Below, piece after piece: positions 7,208 to 15,205 of a DNA stretch of 18,964 nt. Source of the stretch: JAOTYV01 sp964469835 (lineage in GTDB: Bacteria; Pseudomonadota; Alphaproteobacteria; UBA8366); the NCBI GenBank assembly GCA_964469835.1, contig CAYYBI010000172.1:1-18964 (forward strand), given 5' to 3'. How positions within the stretch are numbered: position 1 is the first letter of the stretch; the number at the start of each line of letters is the position of its first letter. Made by a program: the position numbers and the translations under genes. Under the pieces are notes generated by a model. That model was given only the letters and a program-made list of their open reading frames with translations, had not been told where the DNA came from and searched no databases.

Positions 7208-7227
7208 GTCTCGAATTGACCGTCTAT

Positions 7228-7256
7228 TTGACCGGGCCTGCGCCTCTCGGCTAGCG
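7228..7256 (+). promoter_or_regulatory. putative promoter of the YCII-EVE-Rieske group
   Basis: TTGACC (7228-7233), a 17-base spacer and CTAGCG (7251-7256) lie in the 91-base gap after gpsA and 43 bases before the first YCII start. The -35 is a close match. The -10 is a GC-shifted form seen in high-GC alphaproteobacteria. A second TTGAC lies just upstream at 7216. Confidence 0.45.
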
Positions 7257-7298
7257 TCGCGGGACGGCGACCTTAGAAACACCAACGGGGAGACGATC

Positions 7299-7601
7299 AT
7301 GCTGTGGGCAGTGATTTGCGAGGACAATCCGAATACCGATGCGATTCGCGACGAGCATCTGGCGCCGCACCGGGAATACCTGAAAAGCAAGAAAGACGTG
7401 ATCGTGGTCGCCGGCGCGACCCAGACCGATGACGGAAGCCAATCGACCGGCAGCCTGTTCCTGGTCGCCGTCGACAGCCGCGAGGCGGCCAAGGCCTTCT
7501 CCGACGGCGATCCGTTTACCCAGAACGGCGTGTTCAAAAACGTCACCATCAAACGCATGCGCAAGGGGCAATGGAACCCGGCCACCGGCGACGGCGCCTA
7601 G
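7299..7601 (+). CDS. YCII-domain protein (single domain)
   Basis: This 100-residue protein is one YCII (YciI-like, ferredoxin-like fold) domain. It shows LAPHREYL with the conserved His24, a VAGATQTDDG strand/turn, GSLFLVAVDSREAA with the conserved Asp59, and a GDPFTQNGVF motif (70-79) near the end. The His-Asp pair is the proposed active site of YCII proteins, a family with varied small-molecule chemistry. The substrate cannot be read from sequence. The start is set by GGGGAGA seven bases before the ATG. It heads four co-directional genes spaced 27, 15 and 10 bases apart, so it is probably an operon leader. Confidence 0.9.
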   Translation: MLWAVICEDNPNTDAIRDEHLAPHREYLKSKKDVIVVAGATQTDDGSQSTGSLFLVAVDSREAAKAFSDGDPFTQNGVFKNVTIKRMRKGQWNPATGDGA

Positions 7602-7628
7602 AACAGCGGATCACGGGGAAGCCCGGCG

Positions 7629-8228
7629 ATGCTGTTCGTCTATTTCATGCAGGACGTGCCGGACATGTCGATCCGGCGCGCCGAGTTGCGATCGGCCCAC
7701 CAGCAATATTTGGCGTGCGAGGCGGACCGCTTCTTCGCCGCGGGCCCGCTCTGGTCCGACGATCTTTCCGCCATGACAGGATCGATCTTCATCATGGACT
7801 GGCCGGACCGCGCGGCGGCGGGCACTTGGCTACAGGACGAGCCCTTCACCGCGAACGGCGTCTACGGCTACATCAATATCAAGGGCTATCAGAACAAATG
7901 GCCGAAAGCGGGCCGGCCGCCGGTGCGCGACCGGCTGTTCGCCTATTTCAATTTGAACGGCGACGGCGCCGCCGAGCCGCGCAAGGCGCAGCGCGCGGCC
8001 CATCTCGACTATCTGGCATCCACCGAGGATCACCTGTTCGCCGCCGGGCCGCTCTACGACGACAGCGACGCGACCGAGTTGGAAGATCGGGTCGGCTCGC
8101 TCTATATCGTCGACTATCCCGACCGGGCGGCCGCCGATGCGTGGCTCGCGGACGAGCCGTTCAACCGCAACGGCGTCTATGAGGATCAATGGGGCCAGGC
8201 CTACGAGAACCTCTGGCCGAAGGAATAA
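7629..8228 (+). CDS. tandem YCII-domain protein (two fused YCII domains)
   Basis: The 199 residues are two YCII units, 1-93 and about 101-199. They align to each other directly: SAHQQYL/AAHLDYL (His24, His125), FFAAGPL/LFAAGPL, GSIFIMDWPDRAAA/GSLYIVDYPDRAAA (Asp57/Asp162), DEPFTANGVY/DEPFNRNGVY and a closing NKWP/NLWP. Both halves keep the His-Asp pair, so both may be active. YCII domains usually dimerise, and a fused pair could form that dimer within one chain. The ATG is preceded by GGGGAAG. The preceding gene is a third, more diverged YCII copy. Confidence 0.9.
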   Translation: MLFVYFMQDVPDMSIRRAELRSAHQQYLACEADRFFAAGPLWSDDLSAMTGSIFIMDWPDRAAAGTWLQDEPFTANGVYGYINIKGYQNKWPKAGRPPVRDRLFAYFNLNGDGAAEPRKAQRAAHLDYLASTEDHLFAAGPLYDDSDATELEDRVGSLYIVDYPDRAAADAWLADEPFNRNGVYEDQWGQAYENLWPKE

Positions 8229-8243
8229 CGGGAGAAACCGGAA

Positions 8244-8657
8244 ATGGCGTATTGGCTCTTCAAATCCGAACCGGGCGCGTGGTCGTGGGAGGATCAGCAG
8301 CGTGACGGCACCGCCGAATGGGACGGCGTGCGCAATCACCAGGCCTGCAACAACATGAAGGCGATGAAGATCGGCGACCTGGCGTTCTTCTATCACTCGG
8401 TAAACGAAAAGCAGATTGTCGGCATCGTCGAAGTGGTCAAGGAATACTACCCCGACCCATCGGACGAATCGGCCCGGTTCGGCATGGTCGACGTCAAAGC
8501 GGTCAAACCGGTCAACCGGCCGGTGACGCTGGCCGAGGTCAAGGCCGAGCCGCGGCTCGAGAACCTCGCCCTGGTGCGCCAGTCGCGCCTGTCTGTAGTG
8601 CCGGTCAGCGACGAAGAATGGCGCGTTCTGTGCGCCATGGCCGAAACCGAAGCATAA
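8244..8657 (+). CDS. EVE-domain protein (THYN1-like, DUF55)
   Basis: This 137-residue, single-domain PUA-like protein has the EVE hallmarks YWLFKSEP (3-10), W-D-G-V-R-N at 26-31 followed by CNNM, GDLAFFYHS (44-52), a GIVEVVKEYYPDP strand (60-72) and RQSRLSVVPVS (112-122). EVE folds bind modified bases in DNA or RNA; the aromatic residues at W15, W26 and Y50-H51 would line the pocket. The bacterial stand-alone form has no settled function. GGGAGAAACCGGAA precedes the ATG. It sits between YCII genes and a Rieske ferredoxin, and the tight spacing suggests one transcript. Confidence 0.93.
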   Translation: MAYWLFKSEPGAWSWEDQQRDGTAEWDGVRNHQACNNMKAMKIGDLAFFYHSVNEKQIVGIVEVVKEYYPDPSDESARFGMVDVKAVKPVNRPVTLAEVKAEPRLENLALVRQSRLSVVPVSDEEWRVLCAMAETEA

Positions 8658-8667
8658 CCGCCACGTC

Positions 8668-9015
8668 ATGAAAGCGATTGCGGAACAAATTCTCTGCCGT
8701 ATCGAGGATATCCCCGAGGGCGAGGGGAAGGGATTCGACATCGACCAGCCGGAGGAAATTATCGAAATCGTCCTGGTGCGCCGCGGCGACGCGGTCTTCG
8801 GCTACCGGAACGATTGCCCTCATGTGGGCACGCCGCTCAACTGGGTCGACGACCGGTTCATGACGCTCGACCGCAAATATATCCTCTGCGCCACCCATGG
8901 CGCCGAATTCCGGGTCGAGGACGGCTACTGCATCGCCGGCCCCTGCGCCGGTGACAGCCTGACACCGATCGACCTGGAACTGCGCGACGGTACGGTTGTG
9001 CTGCGGGGGCTGTAA
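8668..9015 (+). CDS. Rieske [2Fe-2S] ferredoxin-like protein
   Basis: The 115 residues carry the Rieske ligand pairs CPH (Cys50, His52) and CATH (Cys74, His77), separated by 21 residues, in the setting CPHVGTPLNW and CATHGAEF. A C-terminal GYCIAGPCAGDSL block (87-99) adds two cysteines often seen in this stand-alone family. There is no signal peptide or membrane anchor, so it is a soluble electron carrier or a small redox sensor; no partner oxygenase is present nearby. It begins ten bases after the EVE stop with no obvious Shine-Dalgarno, so translation may depend on the upstream gene. It converges with the DUF3147 gene. Confidence 0.9.
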   Translation: MKAIAEQILCRIEDIPEGEGKGFDIDQPEEIIEIVLVRRGDAVFGYRNDCPHVGTPLNWVDDRFMTLDRKYILCATHGAEFRVEDGYCIAGPCAGDSLTPIDLELRDGTVVLRGL

Positions 9016-9025
9016 GAGCAGCCGG

Positions 9026-9376
9026 TCAGAAAGCGACGCCGAACCGGGCCAGGACTTTGGCGTAGCCCCAATATGCCAACGCCGTAAACGCCACGGATAG
9101 CGCCACAGCCAGCGGAAACGGCGCCCCTGCCTTCAGCAGCAAGGGCAAGGCAACCAGCAACAGGAGCGACGGTAGGATCATCAGCAGGATGCTCCAACTC
9201 AACTGCGAAACCTGGTCGACGGACCGCGTGTCCACATACAGCCATACGATCGCAAGCAGTGACAGCAGTGGGATCGACGCGATCAGACCAGCAATTAGCG
9301 GCGACCGCTTGGCAATCTCGCTGACCGCGACGATCAGCGCGGCGGAGATTATCGTCTTGATGGCGATGTAGAACAC
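9026..9376 (-). CDS. DUF3147 family membrane protein
   Basis: This 116-residue, very hydrophobic protein has about four transmembrane helices (roughly 3-17, 27-47, 61-82 and 88-108). It matches the DUF3147 pattern: an N-terminal K-T-I-I-S-A-A-L-I-V helix, SEIAKRSPLIAGLIASIPLL (19-38), WLYVDT (45-50) and an LPSLLLL helix. The start codon is GTG (9376-9374), supported by AAAGGGAG seven bases upstream; no better ATG exists. Function is unknown. It lies 30 bases downstream of the creatininase-family gene on the same strand, suggesting co-transcription. Confidence 0.85.
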   Translation of the reverse strand: MFYIAIKTIISAALIVAVSEIAKRSPLIAGLIASIPLLSLLAIVWLYVDTRSVDQVSQLSWSILLMILPSLLLLVALPLLLKAGAPFPLAVALSVAFTALAYWGYAKVLARFGVAF

Positions 9377-9406
9377 GGGCGTTCTCCCTTTGCCGGTTTC
9401 ACCGTG

Positions 9407-10174
9407 TTACGACGCCGCCAAAAACTTCCGGTAGTTTTCCGCCAGCTCCCGCGCCGCGGTCTCGACGAACTGCTTGCCGTGTTCGGGCTCGGCGAGCGAC
9501 GGGTCGGCGGCCATGCGGCCATCGGGATAGCGACGGCGATAGTCTTCCGCGCCCTGGATTTCGCGGCCGACATTCTTGATCGGATCGAGCGGCGCGTCGC
9601 GCCGCTGGTCGGGATAAGCATACCAGGTCACGGCGACCTCGGACGGGGTGGCGTGATAGCCTTCCTTGTCGCCGTAGAGTTCTTTCTTTAGCGCCTCGAC
9701 GCCCGGCATCTGGTACCAGTTCGCAATCCGGCAGAACACTTCCGACGGCATCTGGTTGGCGCCGGGCCCGCGCAGCGCCACCGCCTCGGCCAGTTCCGCA
9801 TGAATTTCGCTGAACGCCGTGTTGACCGGCATGATGTTGCCGCCATGGCCGTTGACGAAGAAGAAGCGGTCGAAGCCGTGCCGCGCCAGGCTCATCACCA
9901 TGTCGCGCACCACCAGGATCAGCGTCGACGGCCGGTAGGTGATCGATCCCTTGAAGGCCATGTGATGCTGCGCCATGCCGATCGAAACCGTGGGCGCGAC
10001 CAGCGCGCCGGTCTCCTCGCCGACCCGCCGGCCGATCACTTCCGCGGTCAACGCGTCGGTGCCGATCAGTCCGGTCGGACCGTGCTGCTCGGTCGATCCG
10101 ATCGGCACGATGATCCCGGTGCTGCTTTCCAGATAGGTCTCGACCTCGGGCCAGGTGGCGAGTTGAAGCTGCAT
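9407..10174 (-). CDS. creatininase-family amidohydrolase
   Basis: The 255 residues show the creatininase fold metal ligands: Glu29 and His31 in GSTEQHG, Asp40 in GTDAL, His110 in NGHGGN and Glu179 in HATPSEV. The family includes creatininase, the MftE peptidase and FAPy-type pterin/flavin-pathway amide hydrolases, so the exact amide is unknown. ATG at 10174 was chosen because GGAAGGGG lies six bases upstream and homology starts there; an upstream extension of 31 codons runs into AT-rich regulatory DNA and is not protein-like. No creatine-pathway genes are nearby. It is divergent from the micro-protein gene at 10409, across an inverted repeat. Confidence 0.92.
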   Translation of the reverse strand: MQLQLATWPEVETYLESSTGIIVPIGSTEQHGPTGLIGTDALTAEVIGRRVGEETGALVAPTVSIGMAQHHMAFKGSITYRPSTLILVVRDMVMSLARHGFDRFFFVNGHGGNIMPVNTAFSEIHAELAEAVALRGPGANQMPSEVFCRIANWYQMPGVEALKKELYGDKEGYHATPSEVAVTWYAYPDQRRDAPLDPIKNVGREIQGAEDYRRRYPDGRMAADPSLAEPEHGKQFVETAARELAENYRKFLAAS

Positions 10175-10278
10175 GACATCCCCTTCCGCGTTGCGGCGCC
10201 CCAGGGCGGTGGTCGGGGCGCTGTGCATGCTAGCGCATATTTGCGACGGGCGGTCCCCAAGCAGCAAATTTCACCGAA

Positions 10279-10296
10279 TTCACAAAAATTTGTGAA
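10279..10296. promoter_or_regulatory. perfect inverted repeat, probable operator
   Basis: TTCACAAA (10279-10286) and TTTGTGAA (10289-10296) are exact reverse complements around two A's. The palindrome sits in an AT-rich patch between two divergent genes, about 105 bases upstream of the creatininase-family start. Its half-sites are in the opposite order to a CRP site (TCACA-N6-TGTGA), so it is not a CRP box. The form suits a dimeric HTH repressor; the factor is unknown. Confidence 0.5.
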
Positions 10297-10350
10297 ATGC
10301 TGTCAATATTGCACGGCTTTGCTGTTTACTATGTGACATTTAGCGGCATT

Positions 10351-10364
10351 TATCATTTTGTGAA
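10351..10364 (+). promoter_or_regulatory. -10 element abutted by a repeated operator half-site
   Basis: TATCAT (10351-10356) is a 5/6 match to a sigma70 -10 element. It is directly followed by TTTGTGAA (10357-10364), an exact copy of one arm of the palindrome 70 bases upstream. A factor bound here would cover the start of transcription toward the micro-protein gene at 10409. I see no clear -35 (TTACTA at 10326 is the nearest), which could mean activator dependence. Confidence 0.35.
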
Positions 10365-10408
10365 TTAGAAAATCCTCGGCCCGGTTCGAGAAAATCAGGA
10401 GGTTATCG

Positions 10409-10495
10409 ATGGCAAGTGTTATGAAGAACAAGGCTCTGATCGGATTGATCGCGGCATTCTCGGTTTTGATTCTGATCGGCGTCCTCACCAGCTAG
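10409..10495 (+). CDS. 28-residue single-helix membrane micro-protein
   Basis: ATG at 10409 is preceded by an ideal AGGAGG (10397-10402) with six-base spacing, one of the best Shine-Dalgarnos in the window. The peptide has a short N-terminus with two lysines (MASVMKNK) followed by about 18 hydrophobic residues (from ALIGLIAAF to LIGVL) and ends TS, predicting one transmembrane helix with N-in topology. An intrinsic terminator lies 33 bases after the stop, so the gene forms a compact monocistronic unit. Its function is unknown and I recognise no family. It is too short for most gene callers. Confidence 0.65.
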   Translation: MASVMKNKALIGLIAAFSVLILIGVLTS

Positions 10496-10528
10496 GGTTT
10501 TGAGCGTACGCCGGGGAGGCGGATCATC

Positions 10529-10557
10529 AAGGGCTTCCTGTTTCGGGAAGCCCTTTT
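10529..10557 (+). terminator. intrinsic terminator after the micro-protein gene
   Basis: AAGGGCTTCC (10529-10538) pairs perfectly with GGAAGCCCTT (10546-10555) around a seven-base loop. The stem runs into TTTT (10554-10557), then GGGTTT. It insulates the micro-protein transcript from ppa, whose start is 73 bases further on. Confidence 0.75.
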
Positions 10558-10630
10558 GGGTTTCCCGCTTCGTGGTAGAGTCATCTGCGGGAGCCGCACC
10601 GGCGCCGCACGACCGGCAAGAGCGTGAGCC

Positions 10631-11179
10631 ATGAATATCGATAAAATCCCCGTCGGCGATAACCCGCCCTACGATATCAACGTGATTATCGAAATTCCGA
10701 TCGGCGGGGTTCCGGTGAAATACGAAATGGACAAGGAATCGGGCGCCATGTTCGTCGACCGGTTTCTGCACACGGCGATGTATTACCCGTTTAACTACGG
10801 CTTCATACCGCACACCCTGTCGGAAGACGGCGATCCGACCGACGTGGCCGTGGTCGGCCAGATCCCGGTCATCCCGGGCGTCGTCATCCGGTCCCGGCCG
10901 GTCGGCGTCCTGCTGATGGAGGACGAAAGCGGCCTCGATGAAAAAATTTTGTCCGTCCCCGTCGACGAGCTCCATCCCTTTTACCAGAACATCGGCTCGT
11001 ATCGCGATCTTCGGCCAATTTTGATTGATCAGATCGCGCATTTCTTCGAGCATTACAAAGACCTCGAACCCGGAAAGTGGGTCAAGGTGAAGCGATGGGG
11101 CGAAGGGGAAGAGGCGATGGACCTCATCAAAACGGCGATGCTACGGGCCGAACAACAAGCCGAACAACGGGCCGGATGA
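10631..11179 (+). CDS. ppa: inorganic pyrophosphatase (family I)
   Basis: Ppa hydrolyses pyrophosphate to two phosphates in the cytosol. The 182 residues keep the E. coli active-site set with an offset of one: Glu21, Lys30, Glu32, Arg44, Tyr56, Asp66, Asp68, Asp71, Asp98, Asp103, Lys105, Tyr142 and Lys143. The metal-binding motif reads DGDPTDV; the Thr70 replaces the hydrophobic residue usual at that position, a mild oddity. The end (residues 172-182) is a Glu/Gln/Ala-rich tail. The start ATG has only a weak GAG-type ribosome site. acs follows after 45 bases on the same strand, and Ppa would remove the pyrophosphate that Acs makes. Confidence 0.96.
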   Translation: MNIDKIPVGDNPPYDINVIIEIPIGGVPVKYEMDKESGAMFVDRFLHTAMYYPFNYGFIPHTLSEDGDPTDVAVVGQIPVIPGVVIRSRPVGVLLMEDESGLDEKILSVPVDELHPFYQNIGSYRDLRPILIDQIAHFFEHYKDLEPGKWVKVKRWGEGEEAMDLIKTAMLRAEQQAEQRAG

Positions 11180-11224
11180 TCCGCCGGTCCGCAAAGAACC
11201 AAACCTCAAATAGGGAGGCAGACC

Positions 11225-13165
<1,941 letters not shown>

Positions 13166-13185
13166 GGCGGACTCGAACAGCGACG

Positions 13186-13815
13186 CTAATCGGACGCAAG
13201 TTCGGCGACGGCGCGGCGCAGATTGCCCTGCGCTTCCGCTTCCAGCCGGGCTTGCCAGTATCCGGTCTGATAGATCGTTTCGCGCGCCAGCATGGCGCGC
13301 AGGAATTCTCCTCGGCCGGCGGCCCAGGCCGTGTCGTCGACCCAGCCGTATTCCGCCCGCACATCGGCGCCGTGCCGCAAAAAGGTCGCGTAGGGTCCCG
13401 CCAGCCGATACAGGTCGAGATCGCAGAACAGCCGTGTGTCCGGGTCTGCGGTCGGCCCATGATGGGCCGAATGGAGAATCATTTGGCAGGCCGGAGCGGC
13501 CGCCGGCGCGGTGCTGACCGACGCCAGCCAGTCGGCGCTTGCCTGTTCATTGGCGGCCTTCGGCGCGCGCGTGTCGTAGACGATGTCATGAAACCAAACC
13601 GCCAGCATCAGCGCATCGGCGTCCCCGGGACGCTCGCCCGATTGATCCAGACACGCCAGCATTTCAAGGATATGCACCAGAGTATGATAGCGCCGGTGCG
13701 GCTCGGCGTAGGCATCGGCCAACGCCTCGAAGACCGGATCGGCCAAGGCCAGCCGGTCAGCCAGCGGCCGCCACAGCGCATAGGCATTTTGCCTGATAGT
13801 GACCGCGGATGTCAT
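13186..13815 (-). CDS. HD-superfamily metal-dependent phosphohydrolase-like protein
   Basis: This 209-residue protein matches the COG4339-type HD family. It shows RRYHTLVHILEML (41-53, His44 and His48), AVWFHDIVYD (72-81, the His76-Asp77 pair), AANEQASADW (87-96), HSAHH (115-119) and CDLDLYRLAG (131-140). These give a complete HD metal site. Substrate is unknown; homologues are often mis-named after an NMDA receptor subunit, which should be ignored. The start at 13815 is supported by GGAAGGG upstream; a longer open frame reaching 14124 is Arg/Pro-rich and overlaps the SDHAF4-like gene, so it is artefactual. It lies 37 bases downstream of that gene and is probably co-transcribed with it. Confidence 0.88.
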   Translation of the reverse strand: MTSAVTIRQNAYALWRPLADRLALADPVFEALADAYAEPHRRYHTLVHILEMLACLDQSGERPGDADALMLAVWFHDIVYDTRAPKAANEQASADWLASVSTAPAAAPACQMILHSAHHGPTADPDTRLFCDLDLYRLAGPYATFLRHGADVRAEYGWVDDTAWAAGRGEFLRAMLARETIYQTGYWQARLEAEAQGNLRRAVAELASD

Positions 13816-13852
13816 TGCGTCCCTTCCGTGCCACGACGCGCCGGCAGCTTGA

Positions 13853-14161
13853 TCAAAAGTCGAAGCAGCGGCCGGCTTTTTCCCAATCGCCGTAGCGGGT
13901 CGGCTCGAGTCCCTGCGGCCCGCCGACCTCTTTTTCGACCTCGCCGCTCGCCTCCGCCTGGGCGCGCCATTTGCGGCCCGCTTCCTCGGCCTTTTGTTCC
14001 GCGATGCGGCGCGGATCGACGCCGTTGGCCGCGCTGGCGGCCGCGCCGGTGACCGCCGTCTCCGGCTCGGCGGCATCTTCACCGCCGGGCAGCGGCTCGG
14101 CCGATTCCGTGGCTCCACCACCACTTAACCGACGCTTCATCTGATCGAAAAGGTTTGCCAT
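13853..14161 (-). CDS. SDHAF4-like succinate dehydrogenase assembly factor (DUF1674)
   Basis: The 102-residue protein has a variable, Ala/Glu-rich, probably disordered N-terminal part (10-75) and the family's invariant C-terminus GGPQGLEPTRYGDWEKAGRC (80-99) followed by FDF. In mitochondria SDHAF4/Sdh8 binds flavinylated SdhA and promotes its assembly with SdhB; the bacterial protein likely does the same by homology. No sdh genes are in the window. The start ATG at 14161 (MANLFDQMKRRL) fits the family; a TTG six codons upstream is possible but less likely. Only ACGGG directly abuts the ATG, so no proper Shine-Dalgarno exists; a promoter placed to make a leaderless message precedes it. Confidence 0.88.
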   Translation of the reverse strand: MANLFDQMKRRLSGGGATESAEPLPGGEDAAEPETAVTGAAASAANGVDPRRIAEQKAEEAGRKWRAQAEASGEVEKEVGGPQGLEPTRYGDWEKAGRCFDF

Positions 14162-14166
14162 CCCGT

Positions 14167-14196
14167 TAGATATGGCCAATTCATGGCGTCTTGCAA
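14167..14196 (-). promoter_or_regulatory. putative promoter of the SDHAF4-like gene, leaderless geometry
   Basis: On the minus strand TTGCAA (14196-14191), an 18-base spacer and TATCTA (14172-14167) end five bases before the ATG at 14161. Transcription would start at the start codon itself, explaining the absent ribosome-binding site. The -10 is an imperfect match. TTGCAA is self-complementary and lies beside the divergent htpX heat-shock promoter. Confidence 0.4.
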
Positions 14197-14198
14197 GG

Positions 14199-14229
14199 CT
14201 TGAAGCGGGCCGCCGGCGACCCCTTATCT
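14199..14229 (+). promoter_or_regulatory. heat-shock (RpoH/sigma32) promoter of htpX
   Basis: CTTGAAG (14199-14205), exactly 14 bases, then CCCCTTATCT (14220-14229) closely matches the sigma32 consensus CTTGAAA-N13/14-CCCCATNT: six of seven -35 bases and all but one fixed -10 base. Transcription would start near 14236, giving a leader of about 38 bases before the htpX ATG. HtpX is a classic heat-shock gene, so the target agrees. Confidence 0.65.
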
Positions 14230-14273
14230 ATGAGCGAGACGCTGAGATCCGACAAACGCATGAGGCATAAGAC

Positions 14274-15137
14274 ATGAACTACCTGCGCACGGGAATATTG
14301 CTCGCTGCAATGACCGCGCTGTTCATGGGGTGCGGCTACCTGATCGGCGGCGAGGGCGGCATGCTGATCGCGTTCGGGCTGGCCGCGGCGATGAACCTGT
14401 TCGCCTATTGGAATTCCGACAAGATGGTGCTGCGCATGCATGGCGCGCGCCAGATCGAACGCCGGGATGCGCCTGGCTTCTACGGCATCGTCGAACAGCT
14501 CGCCCGCAAAGCCGAGTTGCCGATGCCGAAGGTCTATATCATGGAGAACGATCAGCCGAACGCCTTCGCGACCGGCCGCAACCCGGAAAACGCCGCGGTT
14601 GCGGCGACCACCGGTCTGCTGCGGTTGATGAGCGACCAGGAGGTTGCCGGCGTGATGGCGCATGAGCTCGCCCATGTGAAGAACCGCGATACGCTGATCA
14701 TGACGATCACCGCGACGATCGCGGGCGCGATCTCGATGCTCGCAAACATCGCCATGTTCTCGAACCTGTTCGGCGGCGATAACCGCAACAACCCGCTGGG
14801 CTTTGTCGGGATCCTGCTGGTCATGTTCCTGGCTCCGATGGCCGCGGCGCTGGTGCAGATGGCGATCAGCCGCACCCGCGAATACTCGGCCGACCGGCTG
14901 GGCGCGGAGATCAGCGGCCATCCGCTGTGGCTCGCCTCGGCGCTGGAGAAACTGGAACGCGGCGCCCAGGCCATCGATAACGAGGCCGCCGAGCGGAATC
15001 CGGCGACCGCGCATATGTTCATCATAAACCCGCTGCATGCGCATGCCACCGATAAGCTTTTCTCCACCCACCCCAACACCGAGAACCGCATCCGCCGCCT
15101 GCGTGAAATGGCAGGCGCGGTTGGCCCCTGGGGCTGA
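14274..15137 (+). CDS. htpX: HtpX membrane zinc metalloprotease (M48)
   Basis: HtpX is an inner-membrane quality-control protease with a cytosolic zinc site that cleaves damaged membrane proteins alongside FtsH. The 287 residues show two N-terminal transmembrane helices (about 5-24 and 28-46), the zinc motif HELAH (His130, Glu131, His134) in AHELAHVKNRDTL, two further hydrophobic segments (about 140-162 and 176-196) and TREYSAD (201-207) with the third ligand Glu203. The C-terminal FSTHPNTENRIRRL block is also typical. Start at MNYLRTGILLA is standard. Upstream is a strong sigma32-like promoter, so stress induction is expected. rsmB follows immediately, with its reading frame open across the htpX stop. 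Confidence 0.96.
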   Translation: MNYLRTGILLAAMTALFMGCGYLIGGEGGMLIAFGLAAAMNLFAYWNSDKMVLRMHGARQIERRDAPGFYGIVEQLARKAELPMPKVYIMENDQPNAFATGRNPENAAVAATTGLLRLMSDQEVAGVMAHELAHVKNRDTLIMTITATIAGAISMLANIAMFSNLFGGDNRNNPLGFVGILLVMFLAPMAAALVQMAISRTREYSADRLGAEISGHPLWLASALEKLERGAQAIDNEAAERNPATAHMFIINPLHAHATDKLFSTHPNTENRIRRLREMAGAVGPWG

Positions 15138-15205
15138 CAGGCAGGTCCGCGATCGCACCCAACCCAAACACCATCGTCGACGCCCGCCGCGTCGCGCTCG
15201 ACCTG

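Noticed and set aside
10279..10296. CRP or FNR site at the divergent palindrome
   Set aside because: The half-sites run TCACA-N6-TGTGA, opposite to the CRP consensus, and there is no TTGAT-N4-ATCAA core for FNR.
13816..14124. N-terminal extension of the HD-domain gene
   Set aside because: It is Arg/Pro-rich and overlaps the SDHAF4-like gene in another frame; ATG at 13815 has a GGAAGGG site.
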